Below, in pieces: positions 42,158 to 50,566 of a DNA stretch of 64,000 bases (positions are counted from its first letter, which is position 1; every line of letters begins with the position of its first letter). Source of the DNA: Candidatus Zixiibacteriota bacterium (lineage in GTDB: Bacteria > Zixibacteria > MSB-5A5 > GN15 > PGXB01); assembly GCA_900498245.1 (NCBI GenBank), contig LS998015.1:303425-367424 (forward strand), given 5' to 3'. The translations under genes and the position numbers were made by a program. The notes below the pieces were generated by a model that was not told the DNA's origin, did no database searches, and worked only from the letters and a program-made list of their open reading frames with translations.

Positions 42158-43876
42158 ATGGACAAGCATCTGACACCCAAAAGGATTTCCGATATCTGGA
42201 AATCGGTCGATGAGGACGGCGGGGCGACCTGCAAAATCATGGCGCCCCGGGGAATTTTCCACCTCGATGCTATCGCCGCCATGGTCTGGCGCCAATGCGA
42301 CGGACGTACCTCCATAGCGTCGATCATAGAAGCGATGGGTGAGGCCTTTCCCGATATTGAACCGGATACGATATCCGACGATATCACGGAGCTATTGAAA
42401 AAACTCAGCGATGATTATCTTATCATCCTGAATTACCATCCGCTTCGTCCTTACGCCGATGATAAAGTCATTCATGCCCAGCGTCAAATCAGGATACGGG
42501 AATCCGACGATCCGGAGTGTGAATTTCTCCTGATCGTGCCCCCGTCGCCGCATCCCCTGACTCCTTTTGTCAACCTCTCGGACCTGAGTCATCTGGGTTG
42601 CGGTTACCTGTCCGCCGTTTTGAAAGACGACGGCTTCAAAGTGAAAATATACAATTTCTGGAATAAGGAATGTTACGAAGCTGACCTGATAAAGATAATC
42701 GGCCGGCACCGGCCGAGAGTTGTCGGGCTGACGACCATGACGGAGAATTATGAAAACGGCGTCCTGATTGCCCGGGTGATAAAAGAAGCCGATCCTTCCA
42801 TAATTGTCATAATGGGGGGCCCGCATGTCACTTTCACGGATCGGCAAACGCTGGAAAGAACGCCGATCGATATAATCGCCCGGGGTGAAGGAGAGCAAAC
42901 CATAATCGATCTGGCACGGTACTTCATCCGCGGCGAGGGATCTCTTGAAAATATTCCGGGAATATCTTATCGCAACGGCAACGGCTTCATCCGGAATCCC
43001 GACCGGCCTTTTATCGCCGATCTGGACACCCTTCCTTTTCCCGACCGGAAGGGTATCAGGACCGAATATACCCGCTCTTTTCCGGTAATATCTTCCCGGG
43101 GCTGTCCGCACCTGTGCCATTTCTGCGCCGCCGGCGCCATGTCGGGTTGCCGGTATCGCAAGAGAAATCCCGAACTGGTGGTTGAGGAAATCAAGCGGTT
43201 TATCGGCGATGATCAAAAATTCGTTTTCTTTCAGGACGACAATTTCACGGCCGACGCCGGGCGGATGTTCAAAATTCTGGAAATTATGAAATTGCGGGAT
43301 ATAAATGTCACCTGGACGGCTGAATCCCGGGTGACGATCGCCGAAAAGGATCCGGGAATATTCGGAAGAATGAAAGCGCTGGGATGCTACGCTCTCCAGT
43401 TCGGTATCGAATCCGGCTCCCAGGAAATTCTGGATCGGGTCAATAAACGTATCACCCTGGAACAGATCGAGCGCGGGGTCCGCCTGGCTTCCGAAGCCGG
43501 TATCGCGCCGGCCTGTTCGTTTATTATCGGACACCCCGATGATACTCCCGATACGGTCGAGGCCACCATAAAATTGGCCGAGCGTCTACAGGCCGACTAC
43601 GGCGCTCTCGCCGGCATTTCTCTCCTTGTCCCGTACCCCGGAACCTATCTGGCCAATAATCTGGAGCAATTCGGGTTAACCCTGCACTCTCGAAACTACG
43701 ATGATTATCACAGCGTCAGTTCCATTCTGTCCTCCGATAAACTCTCCCTGGCCGACCGCAAGCGATTCTATTATGACGCCATGATCCGTACCGTAAAAAC
43801 TCGGTCCAGCAAATATCGGCTCAATATCCTGGCCCCGGCGTTCGTCGATCAATTATTTCCCCGGGAAAGTGCATGA
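42158..43876 (+). CDS. PqqD-like (RRE) / B12-binding / radical SAM maturase
   Basis: 572 residues. Residues about 25-95 look like a PqqD/RiPP-recognition element (FHLDAIAAMVWRQCDGRTSIASIIEAM ... DITELLKKLSDDYLI). Residues about 120-250 are a B12-binding-like Rossmann domain (VVGLTTMTENYENG, IMGGPHVTFTD) without the DxHxxG histidine. From about 305 comes the radical SAM domain with the [4Fe-4S] cysteines C316, C320, C323 (SSRGCPHLCHFC), a GGE-equivalent area and QFGIESGSQEILDRVNK. Likely modifies the peptide, perhaps by methyl transfer or ring formation; the chemistry cannot be told. Overlaps the next gene by 4 bases. Confidence 0.85.
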   Translation: MDKHLTPKRISDIWKSVDEDGGATCKIMAPRGIFHLDAIAAMVWRQCDGRTSIASIIEAMGEAFPDIEPDTISDDITELLKKLSDDYLIILNYHPLRPYADDKVIHAQRQIRIRESDDPECEFLLIVPPSPHPLTPFVNLSDLSHLGCGYLSAVLKDDGFKVKIYNFWNKECYEADLIKIIGRHRPRVVGLTTMTENYENGVLIARVIKEADPSIIVIMGGPHVTFTDRQTLERTPIDIIARGEGEQTIIDLARYFIRGEGSLENIPGISYRNGNGFIRNPDRPFIADLDTLPFPDRKGIRTEYTRSFPVISSRGCPHLCHFCAAGAMSGCRYRKRNPELVVEEIKRFIGDDQKFVFFQDDNFTADAGRMFKILEIMKLRDINVTWTAESRVTIAEKDPGIFGRMKALGCYALQFGIESGSQEILDRVNKRITLEQIERGVRLASEAGIAPACSFIIGHPDDTPDTVEATIKLAERLQADYGALAGISLLVPYPGTYLANNLEQFGLTLHSRNYDDYHSVSSILSSDKLSLADRKRFYYDAMIRTVKTRSSKYRLNILAPAFVDQLFPRESA

Positions 43877-44937
43877 AAATCGCTCAGTATGATTTTCCTC
43901 TCAATGAAAAGATCAAGGGCAACCCCATTTTTCTTCTAATTTTTCTCCTTATAAGAATCTATCGCTATTTGTTTGCTCTCCCGGTCATTTCTTTGATCGC
44001 CGCATTTTTGCTTTTTCTCGTGGCTGTAAATCCTTCCGGTCTCTTATCCCTGGCCGTGCCTCAGGGCCGCTGGCGGTTGTACCTCCTGCTGATCAATATT
44101 TTGACCATACCGATCGCGGCCGTCCTGGAAGAATTCTCGCATGCCGCGGTTGCCGTTCAGTTGGGGCGAATCGACCTGCCCCGGGTTCTCCGTATCAGAA
44201 CGCTGGCATCGGCGAACGACAAAAATTTGCTGGCCTTCTCTTTCTCGATCGCAAATGAGGGACATTTTTCCGCGCCGGAACTGCTGAAAATCAGATTGGG
44301 CGGCCCGATCGGGGCGATGGGACTGTCGGTCCTGCTTTTAATTATCCTGTATTTCATCGGGGTCGTAGAGGCAGGATTCGGACTGATAGCCGGACTCGTG
44401 ATGCCGGTCAGTTCCCTCGTGCCGTACCGTATGCTGATTGAAAGCGACGGGTATGCGGTCCGGAAAGTCTCCCGCGAACTGAAATTGCCGATAGTGCAAT
44501 TGTGGCTGATCGCTCTGGAATGCTTTTACCTGGTGATTCGCTTTTTACTGGGAGCGAAGGTTCCTTTCAGATATGCCATTTCGCGCCAAATTGTCGAGGC
44601 CGCCGATTTCTATTCCCGGAAGGAATATGGAAAGGCCGCCGAATTGCTTTCCGAGGTCATTCAATTTCGCCGCGAAGACCCGGAAATGTCTAATAATCTG
44701 GCCCTGGCTTTGGTTGGGTCGGGGATCAGGCTCGATGAGGCCGAGGCGCTGGCCCATTGTGCCCTCGAAAAAGACCCGAATGATCCCCAGTACAATGACA
44801 CCATGGGACAGGTCTGTTTCAAACTCGGGAACCGCTCGGGGGGGCTGGAGTATCTGAAAAAGGCGCACCGCCTCGCTCCTTCCGATCCGGAAATCCGCCG
44901 GCATCTCGATGAGGCCGAGGCGGAGACCAAGACATAA
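43873..44937 (+). CDS. M50-like membrane protein with altered zinc motif and TPR tail
   Basis: 354 residues. Residues 20-230 hold about six membrane helices arranged like site-2 proteases. The HExxH position reads EEFSH (E86, E87, H90), LGGPIGAM replaces the usual middle loop, and SDG (D192) stands where the third metal ligand is expected. Residues 235-354 are TPR-like (EYGKAAELLSEVIQFRREDPEMSNNLALALVG; DEAEALAHCALEKDPNDPQYNDTMG). ATGA overlap with the radical SAM gene shows translational coupling. It may be the leader protease, an immunity protein, or an inactive scaffold. Confidence 0.7.
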   Translation: MKIAQYDFPLNEKIKGNPIFLLIFLLIRIYRYLFALPVISLIAAFLLFLVAVNPSGLLSLAVPQGRWRLYLLLINILTIPIAAVLEEFSHAAVAVQLGRIDLPRVLRIRTLASANDKNLLAFSFSIANEGHFSAPELLKIRLGGPIGAMGLSVLLLIILYFIGVVEAGFGLIAGLVMPVSSLVPYRMLIESDGYAVRKVSRELKLPIVQLWLIALECFYLVIRFLLGAKVPFRYAISRQIVEAADFYSRKEYGKAAELLSEVIQFRREDPEMSNNLALALVGSGIRLDEAEALAHCALEKDPNDPQYNDTMGQVCFKLGNRSGGLEYLKKAHRLAPSDPEIRRHLDEAEAETKT

Positions 44938-45048
44938 GTATTCACTTCCGCATTTTAGGATTTAAAATTCTCTTGTACCTTCCGGGTTATTCCTGCGTCC
45001 GTTCGATAAGGACTGGAAATTTGTCGATTACGATGTATAGCGTGCAAT

Positions 45049-45075
45049 AAAAAAGGGGCGTATTGATACGCCCCC
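45049..45075 (-). terminator. REP palindrome serving as terminator of the dockerin gene
   Basis: GGGGCGTAT / ATACGCCCC, the same sequence family as the REPs at the RAYT gene (34473-34492, 34722-34744). On the minus strand the stem is followed by six T residues and lies 47 bases after the stop codon, a textbook terminator. Confidence 0.75.
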
Positions 45076-45122
45076 ATGGGATGGCATGATTGTCGGACGC
45101 GCTCGGGATTTGGCGCGTGGGT

Positions 45123-47714
45123 TCAGTTACAGGTCGGCGCACCGCCTCCATGATACAGATAATTTATCAGTCGACTCACATCCAGAATATTGGTGGCGCC
45201 GTCGGCGTTGGCGTCGGCCGCCTCGGGATGAAGCGGGGGAGTCCCGCTGCGGTACAAATACATAATCATGTACGAAATGTCGAGAATATTAATGATACCG
45301 TTATCGTTGACATCTCCGCACATGTATGAGCCGAGGGAGTTCCAGTCGAGGGTTCTCAGGTAGATATCGGCGTTGCCGAGGCCGCTGCGTAAATCTTCCC
45401 AGACCACCGAAATCTCGCCACCGCGGACTGCAATGGCGCCATGTTCCTGATTGTATTCTGTCATGTCGCTGTTAATTTTTTGCCTATATCCCGAAGTCTG
45501 CCCCGCGGGAGTAACCCGTTGCGCCCAGATATCCAGATCGGCGGCCAGGGAATCGGCCCAGATCAGGGTGAAATTGCCATCGGGCCCGGCGGCGATACCG
45601 CAGGGACGATCGAATGAGGCATGGGGATCAAAAGCCGTTACCTTCACTGCCGAACCCAGCGGTTGGCCATTCGGATCGAAGCCGCGGAACCAGATTCCAT
45701 CGAGATAACCCCCCGAATAGACTCCCCAGCAATGCCAGGCGAAGCCGATCTGCCCGGCCGAATTGACGGCCATCTCGGGAAGGACCAAAGGCCGTTCCCG
45801 GTCGGAAACGACAAAAGTCGAACCCTGCGGAACACCGGCGGCATCGTATAATTGAGACTTAATGTCCCCTCTTTCCATCCAGCCCAGATAATATCCTCCG
45901 TCGGCGGTCATCGCGATCCGAACCCCGGATGTCATAGTTCCTGCAATTTGCGGGCTCCCTTCAATAATCCCGGCCGATGAATAACCGGCGATATAATCGG
46001 CGTATACGGTATCGCCGGGAATTCGGCTTCGCCATGTGAGGACAAAACTCTTATCGGCCCTGATACCGACATCGGGATTCGCCTGGATATTTAAATAAGG
46101 GTTGGTGCAGTATCGGAACGGCTCCCCGATCGGAGTGAAAGAGGGATAATCGAAAATCTGCGCCCATAGTTCAGGGTACGGGGTGGCTTCATGCCAGACC
46201 GCGACGGCTCGGTCGGAACCGTTGCTGGCCAGTCGCAGACCGCTCTTGGAATATCCCGAGGTCCTGATGCGCCAATTGCTGCCGATCACATTCCCCGCGG
46301 CGTCATAGCGCTGGGCAAAAATCGAACCGCGCAGGGTTTCACGGTAATCGATCCAGAGAACCAGTTTGGAACCGTCCTTGTCGATCGCCACCGATGGCCA
46401 GGTCTGCTCGGCCCCGACGTCGTCATGAACTTTCTGGCGATCCTGAATTATGGCGCCGTTATCGGCCATCCCCTCCATCTCAATGTCACCGGTGCTCGTA
46501 TGCCAGAAAAATAAGGCGGCGCCGCTGACAGGGTTAACCTGGAAACTCCTGCGATAACTGTCGGAGGAGATACTGAAATAGGTCCCCCGCCAGTCGGAGA
46601 GAGTCCCGTCGAGAAGCACCTTTCGCCGGACTATTTCCTGCGGCGAACTCAGGAGACCGGCCAGTTCAAATCCGTCATTACGCGCCACCGGCGAGGCCAT
46701 AAATACCGGGCTGTCTATCAGGAAGGGATCAATCAGAGCGGATTTGGGGGTAATTATGTTGAGATTGCCCTCGAGCATCATCATATAGGTGCTGTCGGTC
46801 AGCGATTGCCAGGAATCGGGACCGGTCGATTCATAAGTCAGGATCCGCCAGACGGTGAGGATTTTGCCGTCGGGATGAACCGCGATACCGCCGGGAATTA
46901 TATCCTGCATTATTTCCCCTTCGATTCTGATGGACGAATCAATGATGACGGCGGGCGAAATTTGATATAGAGGATAGTTCAAAGATTTGATTGCCTGCGT
47001 GTACCCGTACGACAGATTTTGAAAGACGCTCGAAAGGAAAACCCGGTCCTGATTATCGATAACGGTCTGCATCGTCTGACCGCCGCTGTTCACAACTATT
47101 GGCTCTATCATGGTATTCCCGCCCACGAGGCCGGAATTATAATCGAGATATTGAACGAAGAAAGCCTGGCCGCCATCTTTAAGGGCGGCATAGAATGACA
47201 GCGCCATATGGCCGTTATCATTTATGCTGATTGACGGATTTGCTATATAGTAATAATCGCTTGCCAGCGCGGCGGTTATTTCCGGGCCGACCTGCTGTCC
47301 GGAAGCATCGTAGCGCTTGACGATTAAATTGGCATAAGTATACGACTCCCGGCCGGCCCTGACAAATGCGATCACAAATTCCCCCAACGAATTCATGGCG
47401 GCTACCGGCCCGCTCCCGACCAACTTGATGTCGGCTTTTACGTTGCCCCCAATCCGGGTGCCGGTGGAAGAAAATAACTGGAAATAGGGGTAAGGATAAT
47501 TGTACCCGGATGAACCTTCCCGGCCGTCCTGCCAGCAGATCACAAAACGGCCGTCGGGCGTCGAGGCAACGATTGGTGCCATCTGATTAAATATGGCCGG
47601 GTAATTCTCCTCATTGACCTGAAAATCAGGCAACTCCAGGGCGCTGGCCGGAATCGCCGCGAACGCAGAAACCAGAATCGAACTGACCGCAAGTATCAAT
47701 TTGCAGAGTCTCAT
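45123..47714 (-). CDS. secreted repeat protein with C-terminal dockerin-like pair
   Basis: 863 residues. Signal peptide MRLCKLILAVSSILVSAFAAIPASA. The body is composed of propeller-like segments with phrases such as STPDGRFVICWQDGREG, DGSKLVLWIDYRETLRGSIFAQRYDAAGN and SVVWEDLRSGLGNADIYLR, about 50-65 residues apart. The C-terminal 63 residues are a dockerin-like pair (CGDVNDNGIINILDI, ADANADGATNILDV). GAGGAGAGG precedes the ATG. It shares the tail type, but not the repeat type, with the 2670-5138 protein. Cell-surface or exported; ligand unknown. Confidence 0.82.
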   Translation of the reverse strand: MRLCKLILAVSSILVSAFAAIPASALELPDFQVNEENYPAIFNQMAPIVASTPDGRFVICWQDGREGSSGYNYPYPYFQLFSSTGTRIGGNVKADIKLVGSGPVAAMNSLGEFVIAFVRAGRESYTYANLIVKRYDASGQQVGPEITAALASDYYYIANPSISINDNGHMALSFYAALKDGGQAFFVQYLDYNSGLVGGNTMIEPIVVNSGGQTMQTVIDNQDRVFLSSVFQNLSYGYTQAIKSLNYPLYQISPAVIIDSSIRIEGEIMQDIIPGGIAVHPDGKILTVWRILTYESTGPDSWQSLTDSTYMMMLEGNLNIITPKSALIDPFLIDSPVFMASPVARNDGFELAGLLSSPQEIVRRKVLLDGTLSDWRGTYFSISSDSYRRSFQVNPVSGAALFFWHTSTGDIEMEGMADNGAIIQDRQKVHDDVGAEQTWPSVAIDKDGSKLVLWIDYRETLRGSIFAQRYDAAGNVIGSNWRIRTSGYSKSGLRLASNGSDRAVAVWHEATPYPELWAQIFDYPSFTPIGEPFRYCTNPYLNIQANPDVGIRADKSFVLTWRSRIPGDTVYADYIAGYSSAGIIEGSPQIAGTMTSGVRIAMTADGGYYLGWMERGDIKSQLYDAAGVPQGSTFVVSDRERPLVLPEMAVNSAGQIGFAWHCWGVYSGGYLDGIWFRGFDPNGQPLGSAVKVTAFDPHASFDRPCGIAAGPDGNFTLIWADSLAADLDIWAQRVTPAGQTSGYRQKINSDMTEYNQEHGAIAVRGGEISVVWEDLRSGLGNADIYLRTLDWNSLGSYMCGDVNDNGIINILDISYMIMYLYRSGTPPLHPEAADANADGATNILDVSRLINYLYHGGGAPTCN

Positions 47715-48034
47715 AACCTCTCCTCATCCCATGGCCGGAGTGTTTATATTTTCAATAATTTATTGCCTGCCGAAGAAAAGAAACCATTCAATTCCGGGTG
47801 CTTTGCAGCATATCCGGCAAATCCCCGGCGTATTAGATATATTTGCTAAAAGCGCAGATTCTTACCCTCAGAACCAGAAATAACAAATTCCCCCGCCCGT
47901 TTAAGAATCTGTCAGGTGCCTGCATTAAATCTATATCTAAAACCTGAACTGTCAAGAAGAATGATGATACGTCCGTGCGAAACGGATTGAACCGTCATTC
48001 TATATGAATGCGATGGGATCTAAATTGGATAAAT
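47715..48034. other. spacer, no gene seen
   Basis: Holds the 5' region of the dockerin gene. A TTGACA-like box on the minus strand (47950-47955) has no well-spaced -10. No RNA or repeat is recognised. Confidence 0.35.
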
Positions 48035-48059
48035 AATGTCGGCATTCTTATCCGACATT
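48035..48059 (-). terminator. terminator of the HTH/DUF2087 gene
   Basis: AATGTCGG / CCGACATT stem just after the stop codon, followed on the minus strand by ATTTATCC. Confidence 0.6.
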
Positions 48060-48066
48060 TCCGGTC

Positions 48067-48522
48067 CTATTTCTGAAATATATAACTGCTGTTGCGGATA
48101 TATTTGCCGCCGGTGCGGGTCATCATCCCGTTCATGATAAACTCCCGGCGCACCGTGCAGAAATCCTCAAACATCTCTCCAATAATGCTATTGACCTGCT
48201 TCTCGGCATAGACCTGATTCATTTCAAACCGGCGCAGGATATGCTCCAATAGATAACGGCGCTTCTTCCGCTGGGCGGGAAGGGCGGTGATCCGGCCGTT
48301 GTTCATGAAATTCCGCACCACTTTGGCCCCCGGGTCGTTCCGGGCCTGGTTAGAGTGACGTTCCAGCCATGAAAACAATTCCTTTTCCGAGACCCGCCAG
48401 TCTTTGCCGATTTTGTAAGCGACAATCTCCCCCTTTTGCAGTTTGCGGGCGATCACCTGCGGATTCATTTTGAGCATCGCCGCGATCTCGGCGGTGGCGT
48501 AAAATTTAGGTAATTCGGACAC
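48067..48522 (-). CDS. excisionase-type HTH + DUF2087 DNA-binding protein
   Basis: 151 residues from GTG 48522, chosen over TTG 48546 because GAGGAAAAGGA lies just upstream. Residues about 5-60 form a winged HTH of the MerR/excisionase class (FYATAEIAAMLKMNPQVIARKLQKGEIVAYKIGKDWRVSEKEL). Residues about 75-140 match DUF2087 (GRITALPAQRKKRRYLLEHI ... EMFEDFCTVRREFIMNGMMTR). Probably a cytoplasmic transcription regulator. No phage or integrase genes nearby, so excisionase activity is unlikely. Confidence 0.82.
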   Translation of the reverse strand: MSELPKFYATAEIAAMLKMNPQVIARKLQKGEIVAYKIGKDWRVSEKELFSWLERHSNQARNDPGAKVVRNFMNNGRITALPAQRKKRRYLLEHILRRFEMNQVYAEKQVNSIIGEMFEDFCTVRREFIMNGMMTRTGGKYIRNSSYIFQK

Positions 48523-48563
48523 TTCCTTTTCCTCGATTTTGAACAAAACTCTCTAATATTGAT

Positions 48564-48591
48564 ATTATAAGGTATTTATAAGTATTGTCAA
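48564..48591 (-). promoter_or_regulatory. consensus sigma-70 promoter of the HTH/DUF2087 gene
   Basis: On the minus strand TTGACA (48591-48586), 16-base spacer, TATAAT (48569-48564). Both boxes match the consensus perfectly. Confidence 0.75.
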
Positions 48592-48729
48592 GTATTATTC
48601 GGCATTATTGTGCGGGGCCGATGCGCGCCCCTTTTCGAACCAATTCATCTATTCATCATAGTCTGAAAGCTGAATCGGGCAAAAATCGCCAATCACTACC
48701 GCTTTGTTATCCTAATTCCGCTCAAATCC

Positions 48730-48758
48730 TTGACTCTATATTAGAATTTTGTTAAAAT
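48730..48758 (+). promoter_or_regulatory. promoter of the phosphate-uptake pair
   Basis: TTGACT at 48730-48735, 17-base spacer, TAAAAT at 48753-48758. No obvious Pho-box repeats are seen. Confidence 0.6.
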
Positions 48759-48832
48759 GGCGCTCGCTATGTGTTCTGATTCACCACCCCCGTCAGACAA
48801 ATCATTCATCATTTTATATATTTGGAGTAATC

Positions 48833-49462
48833 ATGTTTAAGGGGTTACTGCCCAAAGAAGCCGGGTTTTTCGATTTCTTCGAACAACATAGTCTCCTGGC
48901 GATCGAGGCCTGCAAGGAACTGCACGCTATCGCCCTGAATCCGGCGGAGATGAAAAGCCGGGCCGCCCGGATAAGGGAAATCGAGCATCAGGCCGACAAT
49001 ATCACCCACAAATGTATCGACGCCCTGCATCGCACTTTTATTACCCCCATCGACCGCACCGATATCCATCACCTGATTAAGAAACTCGATGATGTTGTCG
49101 ATTCCCTCGATTCGACCGCCTCCCGGATGATCCTTTACGAACTCACCACCCCCCGACCGGAATTCAAACTTTTCACCGAAGTCCTGACAACCGCCACACA
49201 GGAAATCAACGGCGCCATCCATCACCTGCGGGAAATGAAGAAAAGTGAGAAGACAATCGAGAAATACTGCCGGGCCATATATGAGGCCGAAAATCGCGGC
49301 GATCAGGTTCTGCGCGCCGCGCTGGCGGCCCTGTTTAACGACGAAAAAGAGGCCGGCCCGGTTATCAAATGGAAAGATATATTCGAGCGGATGGAAGTCG
49401 CCATCGACCGCTGCGAGGATGTGGCCAATATCGTTGAAGGTATCGTCATCGAGGCCTCCTGA
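48833..49462 (+). CDS. DUF47/PhoU-like Pit accessory protein
   Basis: 209 residues from ATG 48833 (TTTGGAG 7 bases upstream; an upstream in-frame start at 48749 falls within the promoter). All-helical PhoU-like protein: FFDFFEQHSLLAIEACKELH, REIEHQADNITHKCIDALHRTFITPIDR, DDVVDSLDSTASRMILYE. This family is almost always next to PiT transporters and modulates them. The pit gene follows after 2 bases. Confidence 0.93.
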   Translation: MFKGLLPKEAGFFDFFEQHSLLAIEACKELHAIALNPAEMKSRAARIREIEHQADNITHKCIDALHRTFITPIDRTDIHHLIKKLDDVVDSLDSTASRMILYELTTPRPEFKLFTEVLTTATQEINGAIHHLREMKKSEKTIEKYCRAIYEAENRGDQVLRAALAALFNDEKEAGPVIKWKDIFERMEVAIDRCEDVANIVEGIVIEAS

Positions 49463-49464
49463 GC

Positions 49465-50496
49465 ATGACACCCATAATGTATGTCATCATCGGGACGGTC
49501 GCGGTCGCTCTGATTTTTGATGTCATTAACGGTTTTCACGATTCCGCCAATTCCATCGCCACTGTCGTCTCCACGCGGGTCCTGAGCCCCAAAGTCGCCG
49601 TCCTCTGGGCCGCCTTCTTCAATTTTTTCGCCATGTTTGTCTTTATGCCCCGTGTCGCCGATACCATCTCCAAAATCGTACGGATTGATGGGACCGACAC
49701 CGTCTATGTCTATGTGGTTCTGGCCGGTTTGGTCGGGGCGATTGTCTGGGATTTGATAACCTGGTGGCTGGGACTTCCGACCAGTTCCTCTCATGCTCTG
49801 ATCGGCGGAGTTGCCGGCGCCGGACTTGCTTACAAGGGCTTAGGCGTAATTCACTGGAACATAATCTGGAAGACACTGCAATTCATTCCGCTGGCGCCTT
49901 TGATCGGGCTGGTGATCGGTTTTGCCGTCATGATCGGCGTTTTCTGGCTGTTTCGAAAATGGCGCCCCAGCAGTGTCGATAAATTTTTCCGCAAGGGACA
50001 GCTCCTCTCGGCGGCTCTTTATTCATTGGGTCACGGCGGCAACGACGCTCAAAAGACGATGGGAATAATTCTGGCCCTTCTGATTGCCGGGGGAATTATG
50101 AAGCCGGATACCGAACTCTCTCTGAAAAATATGGACACGCTTTGGATAATTGTCTCCTGCAACCTGGCGATGGGGATCGGGACCGCTTTCGGCGGTTGGC
50201 GGATAGTCAAGACGATGGGGATGAAAATCACGAAACTGAAGCCGGTCGGCGGTTTCTGCGCCGAGACCGCGGGAGCCGCGACCCTTTTTATGGCCACCCA
50301 TATGGGTATTCCGGTTTCGACCACCCACACTATCACCGGCGCCATCATCGGCGTCGGGGCGACCAACAGACTGTCAGGAATTAAGTGGGGGGTGGCCGGA
50401 AGGATTGTCTGGGCCTGGATTTTGACGGTCCCGGCGGCTGGACTGGTGGCGGCCGGTGTCTTCTATGCGATAAAATTTCTTCATCACGGATTTTAA
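49465..50496 (+). CDS. pit: PiT-family low-affinity inorganic phosphate transporter
   Basis: 343 residues with about ten membrane helices. Family signatures occur twice, as usual for this duplicated fold: FDVINGFHDSANSIATVVSTR near the N-terminus and SLGHGGNDAQKTMGIILALL in the second half. PTSSSHALIGG and VSTTHTITGAIIGVG complete the paired motifs. Cation-coupled phosphate import at the cytoplasmic membrane, together with the DUF47 protein upstream. Confidence 0.95.
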   Translation: MTPIMYVIIGTVAVALIFDVINGFHDSANSIATVVSTRVLSPKVAVLWAAFFNFFAMFVFMPRVADTISKIVRIDGTDTVYVYVVLAGLVGAIVWDLITWWLGLPTSSSHALIGGVAGAGLAYKGLGVIHWNIIWKTLQFIPLAPLIGLVIGFAVMIGVFWLFRKWRPSSVDKFFRKGQLLSAALYSLGHGGNDAQKTMGIILALLIAGGIMKPDTELSLKNMDTLWIIVSCNLAMGIGTAFGGWRIVKTMGMKITKLKPVGGFCAETAGAATLFMATHMGIPVSTTHTITGAIIGVGATNRLSGIKWGVAGRIVWAWILTVPAAGLVAAGVFYAIKFLHHGF

Positions 50497-50514
50497 CACT
50501 ATATGAAAATTAAA

Positions 50515-50545
50515 AAGGCGGGGCCTTGTGGCACCGCCTTCTTTT
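50515..50545. terminator. bidirectional terminator after pit
   Basis: AAGGCGG / CCGCCTT stem with a 12-base loop, A-run before and CTTTT after. It serves the convergent pit and S9 peptidase genes. Confidence 0.75.
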
Positions 50546-50566
50546 GTGGTCGAATTTGTTTGACCG

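Noticed and set aside
48067-48522. Excisionase of an integrated element
   Set aside because: The HTH type is similar, but the DUF2087 half and absence of an integrase or attachment repeats point to an ordinary regulator.
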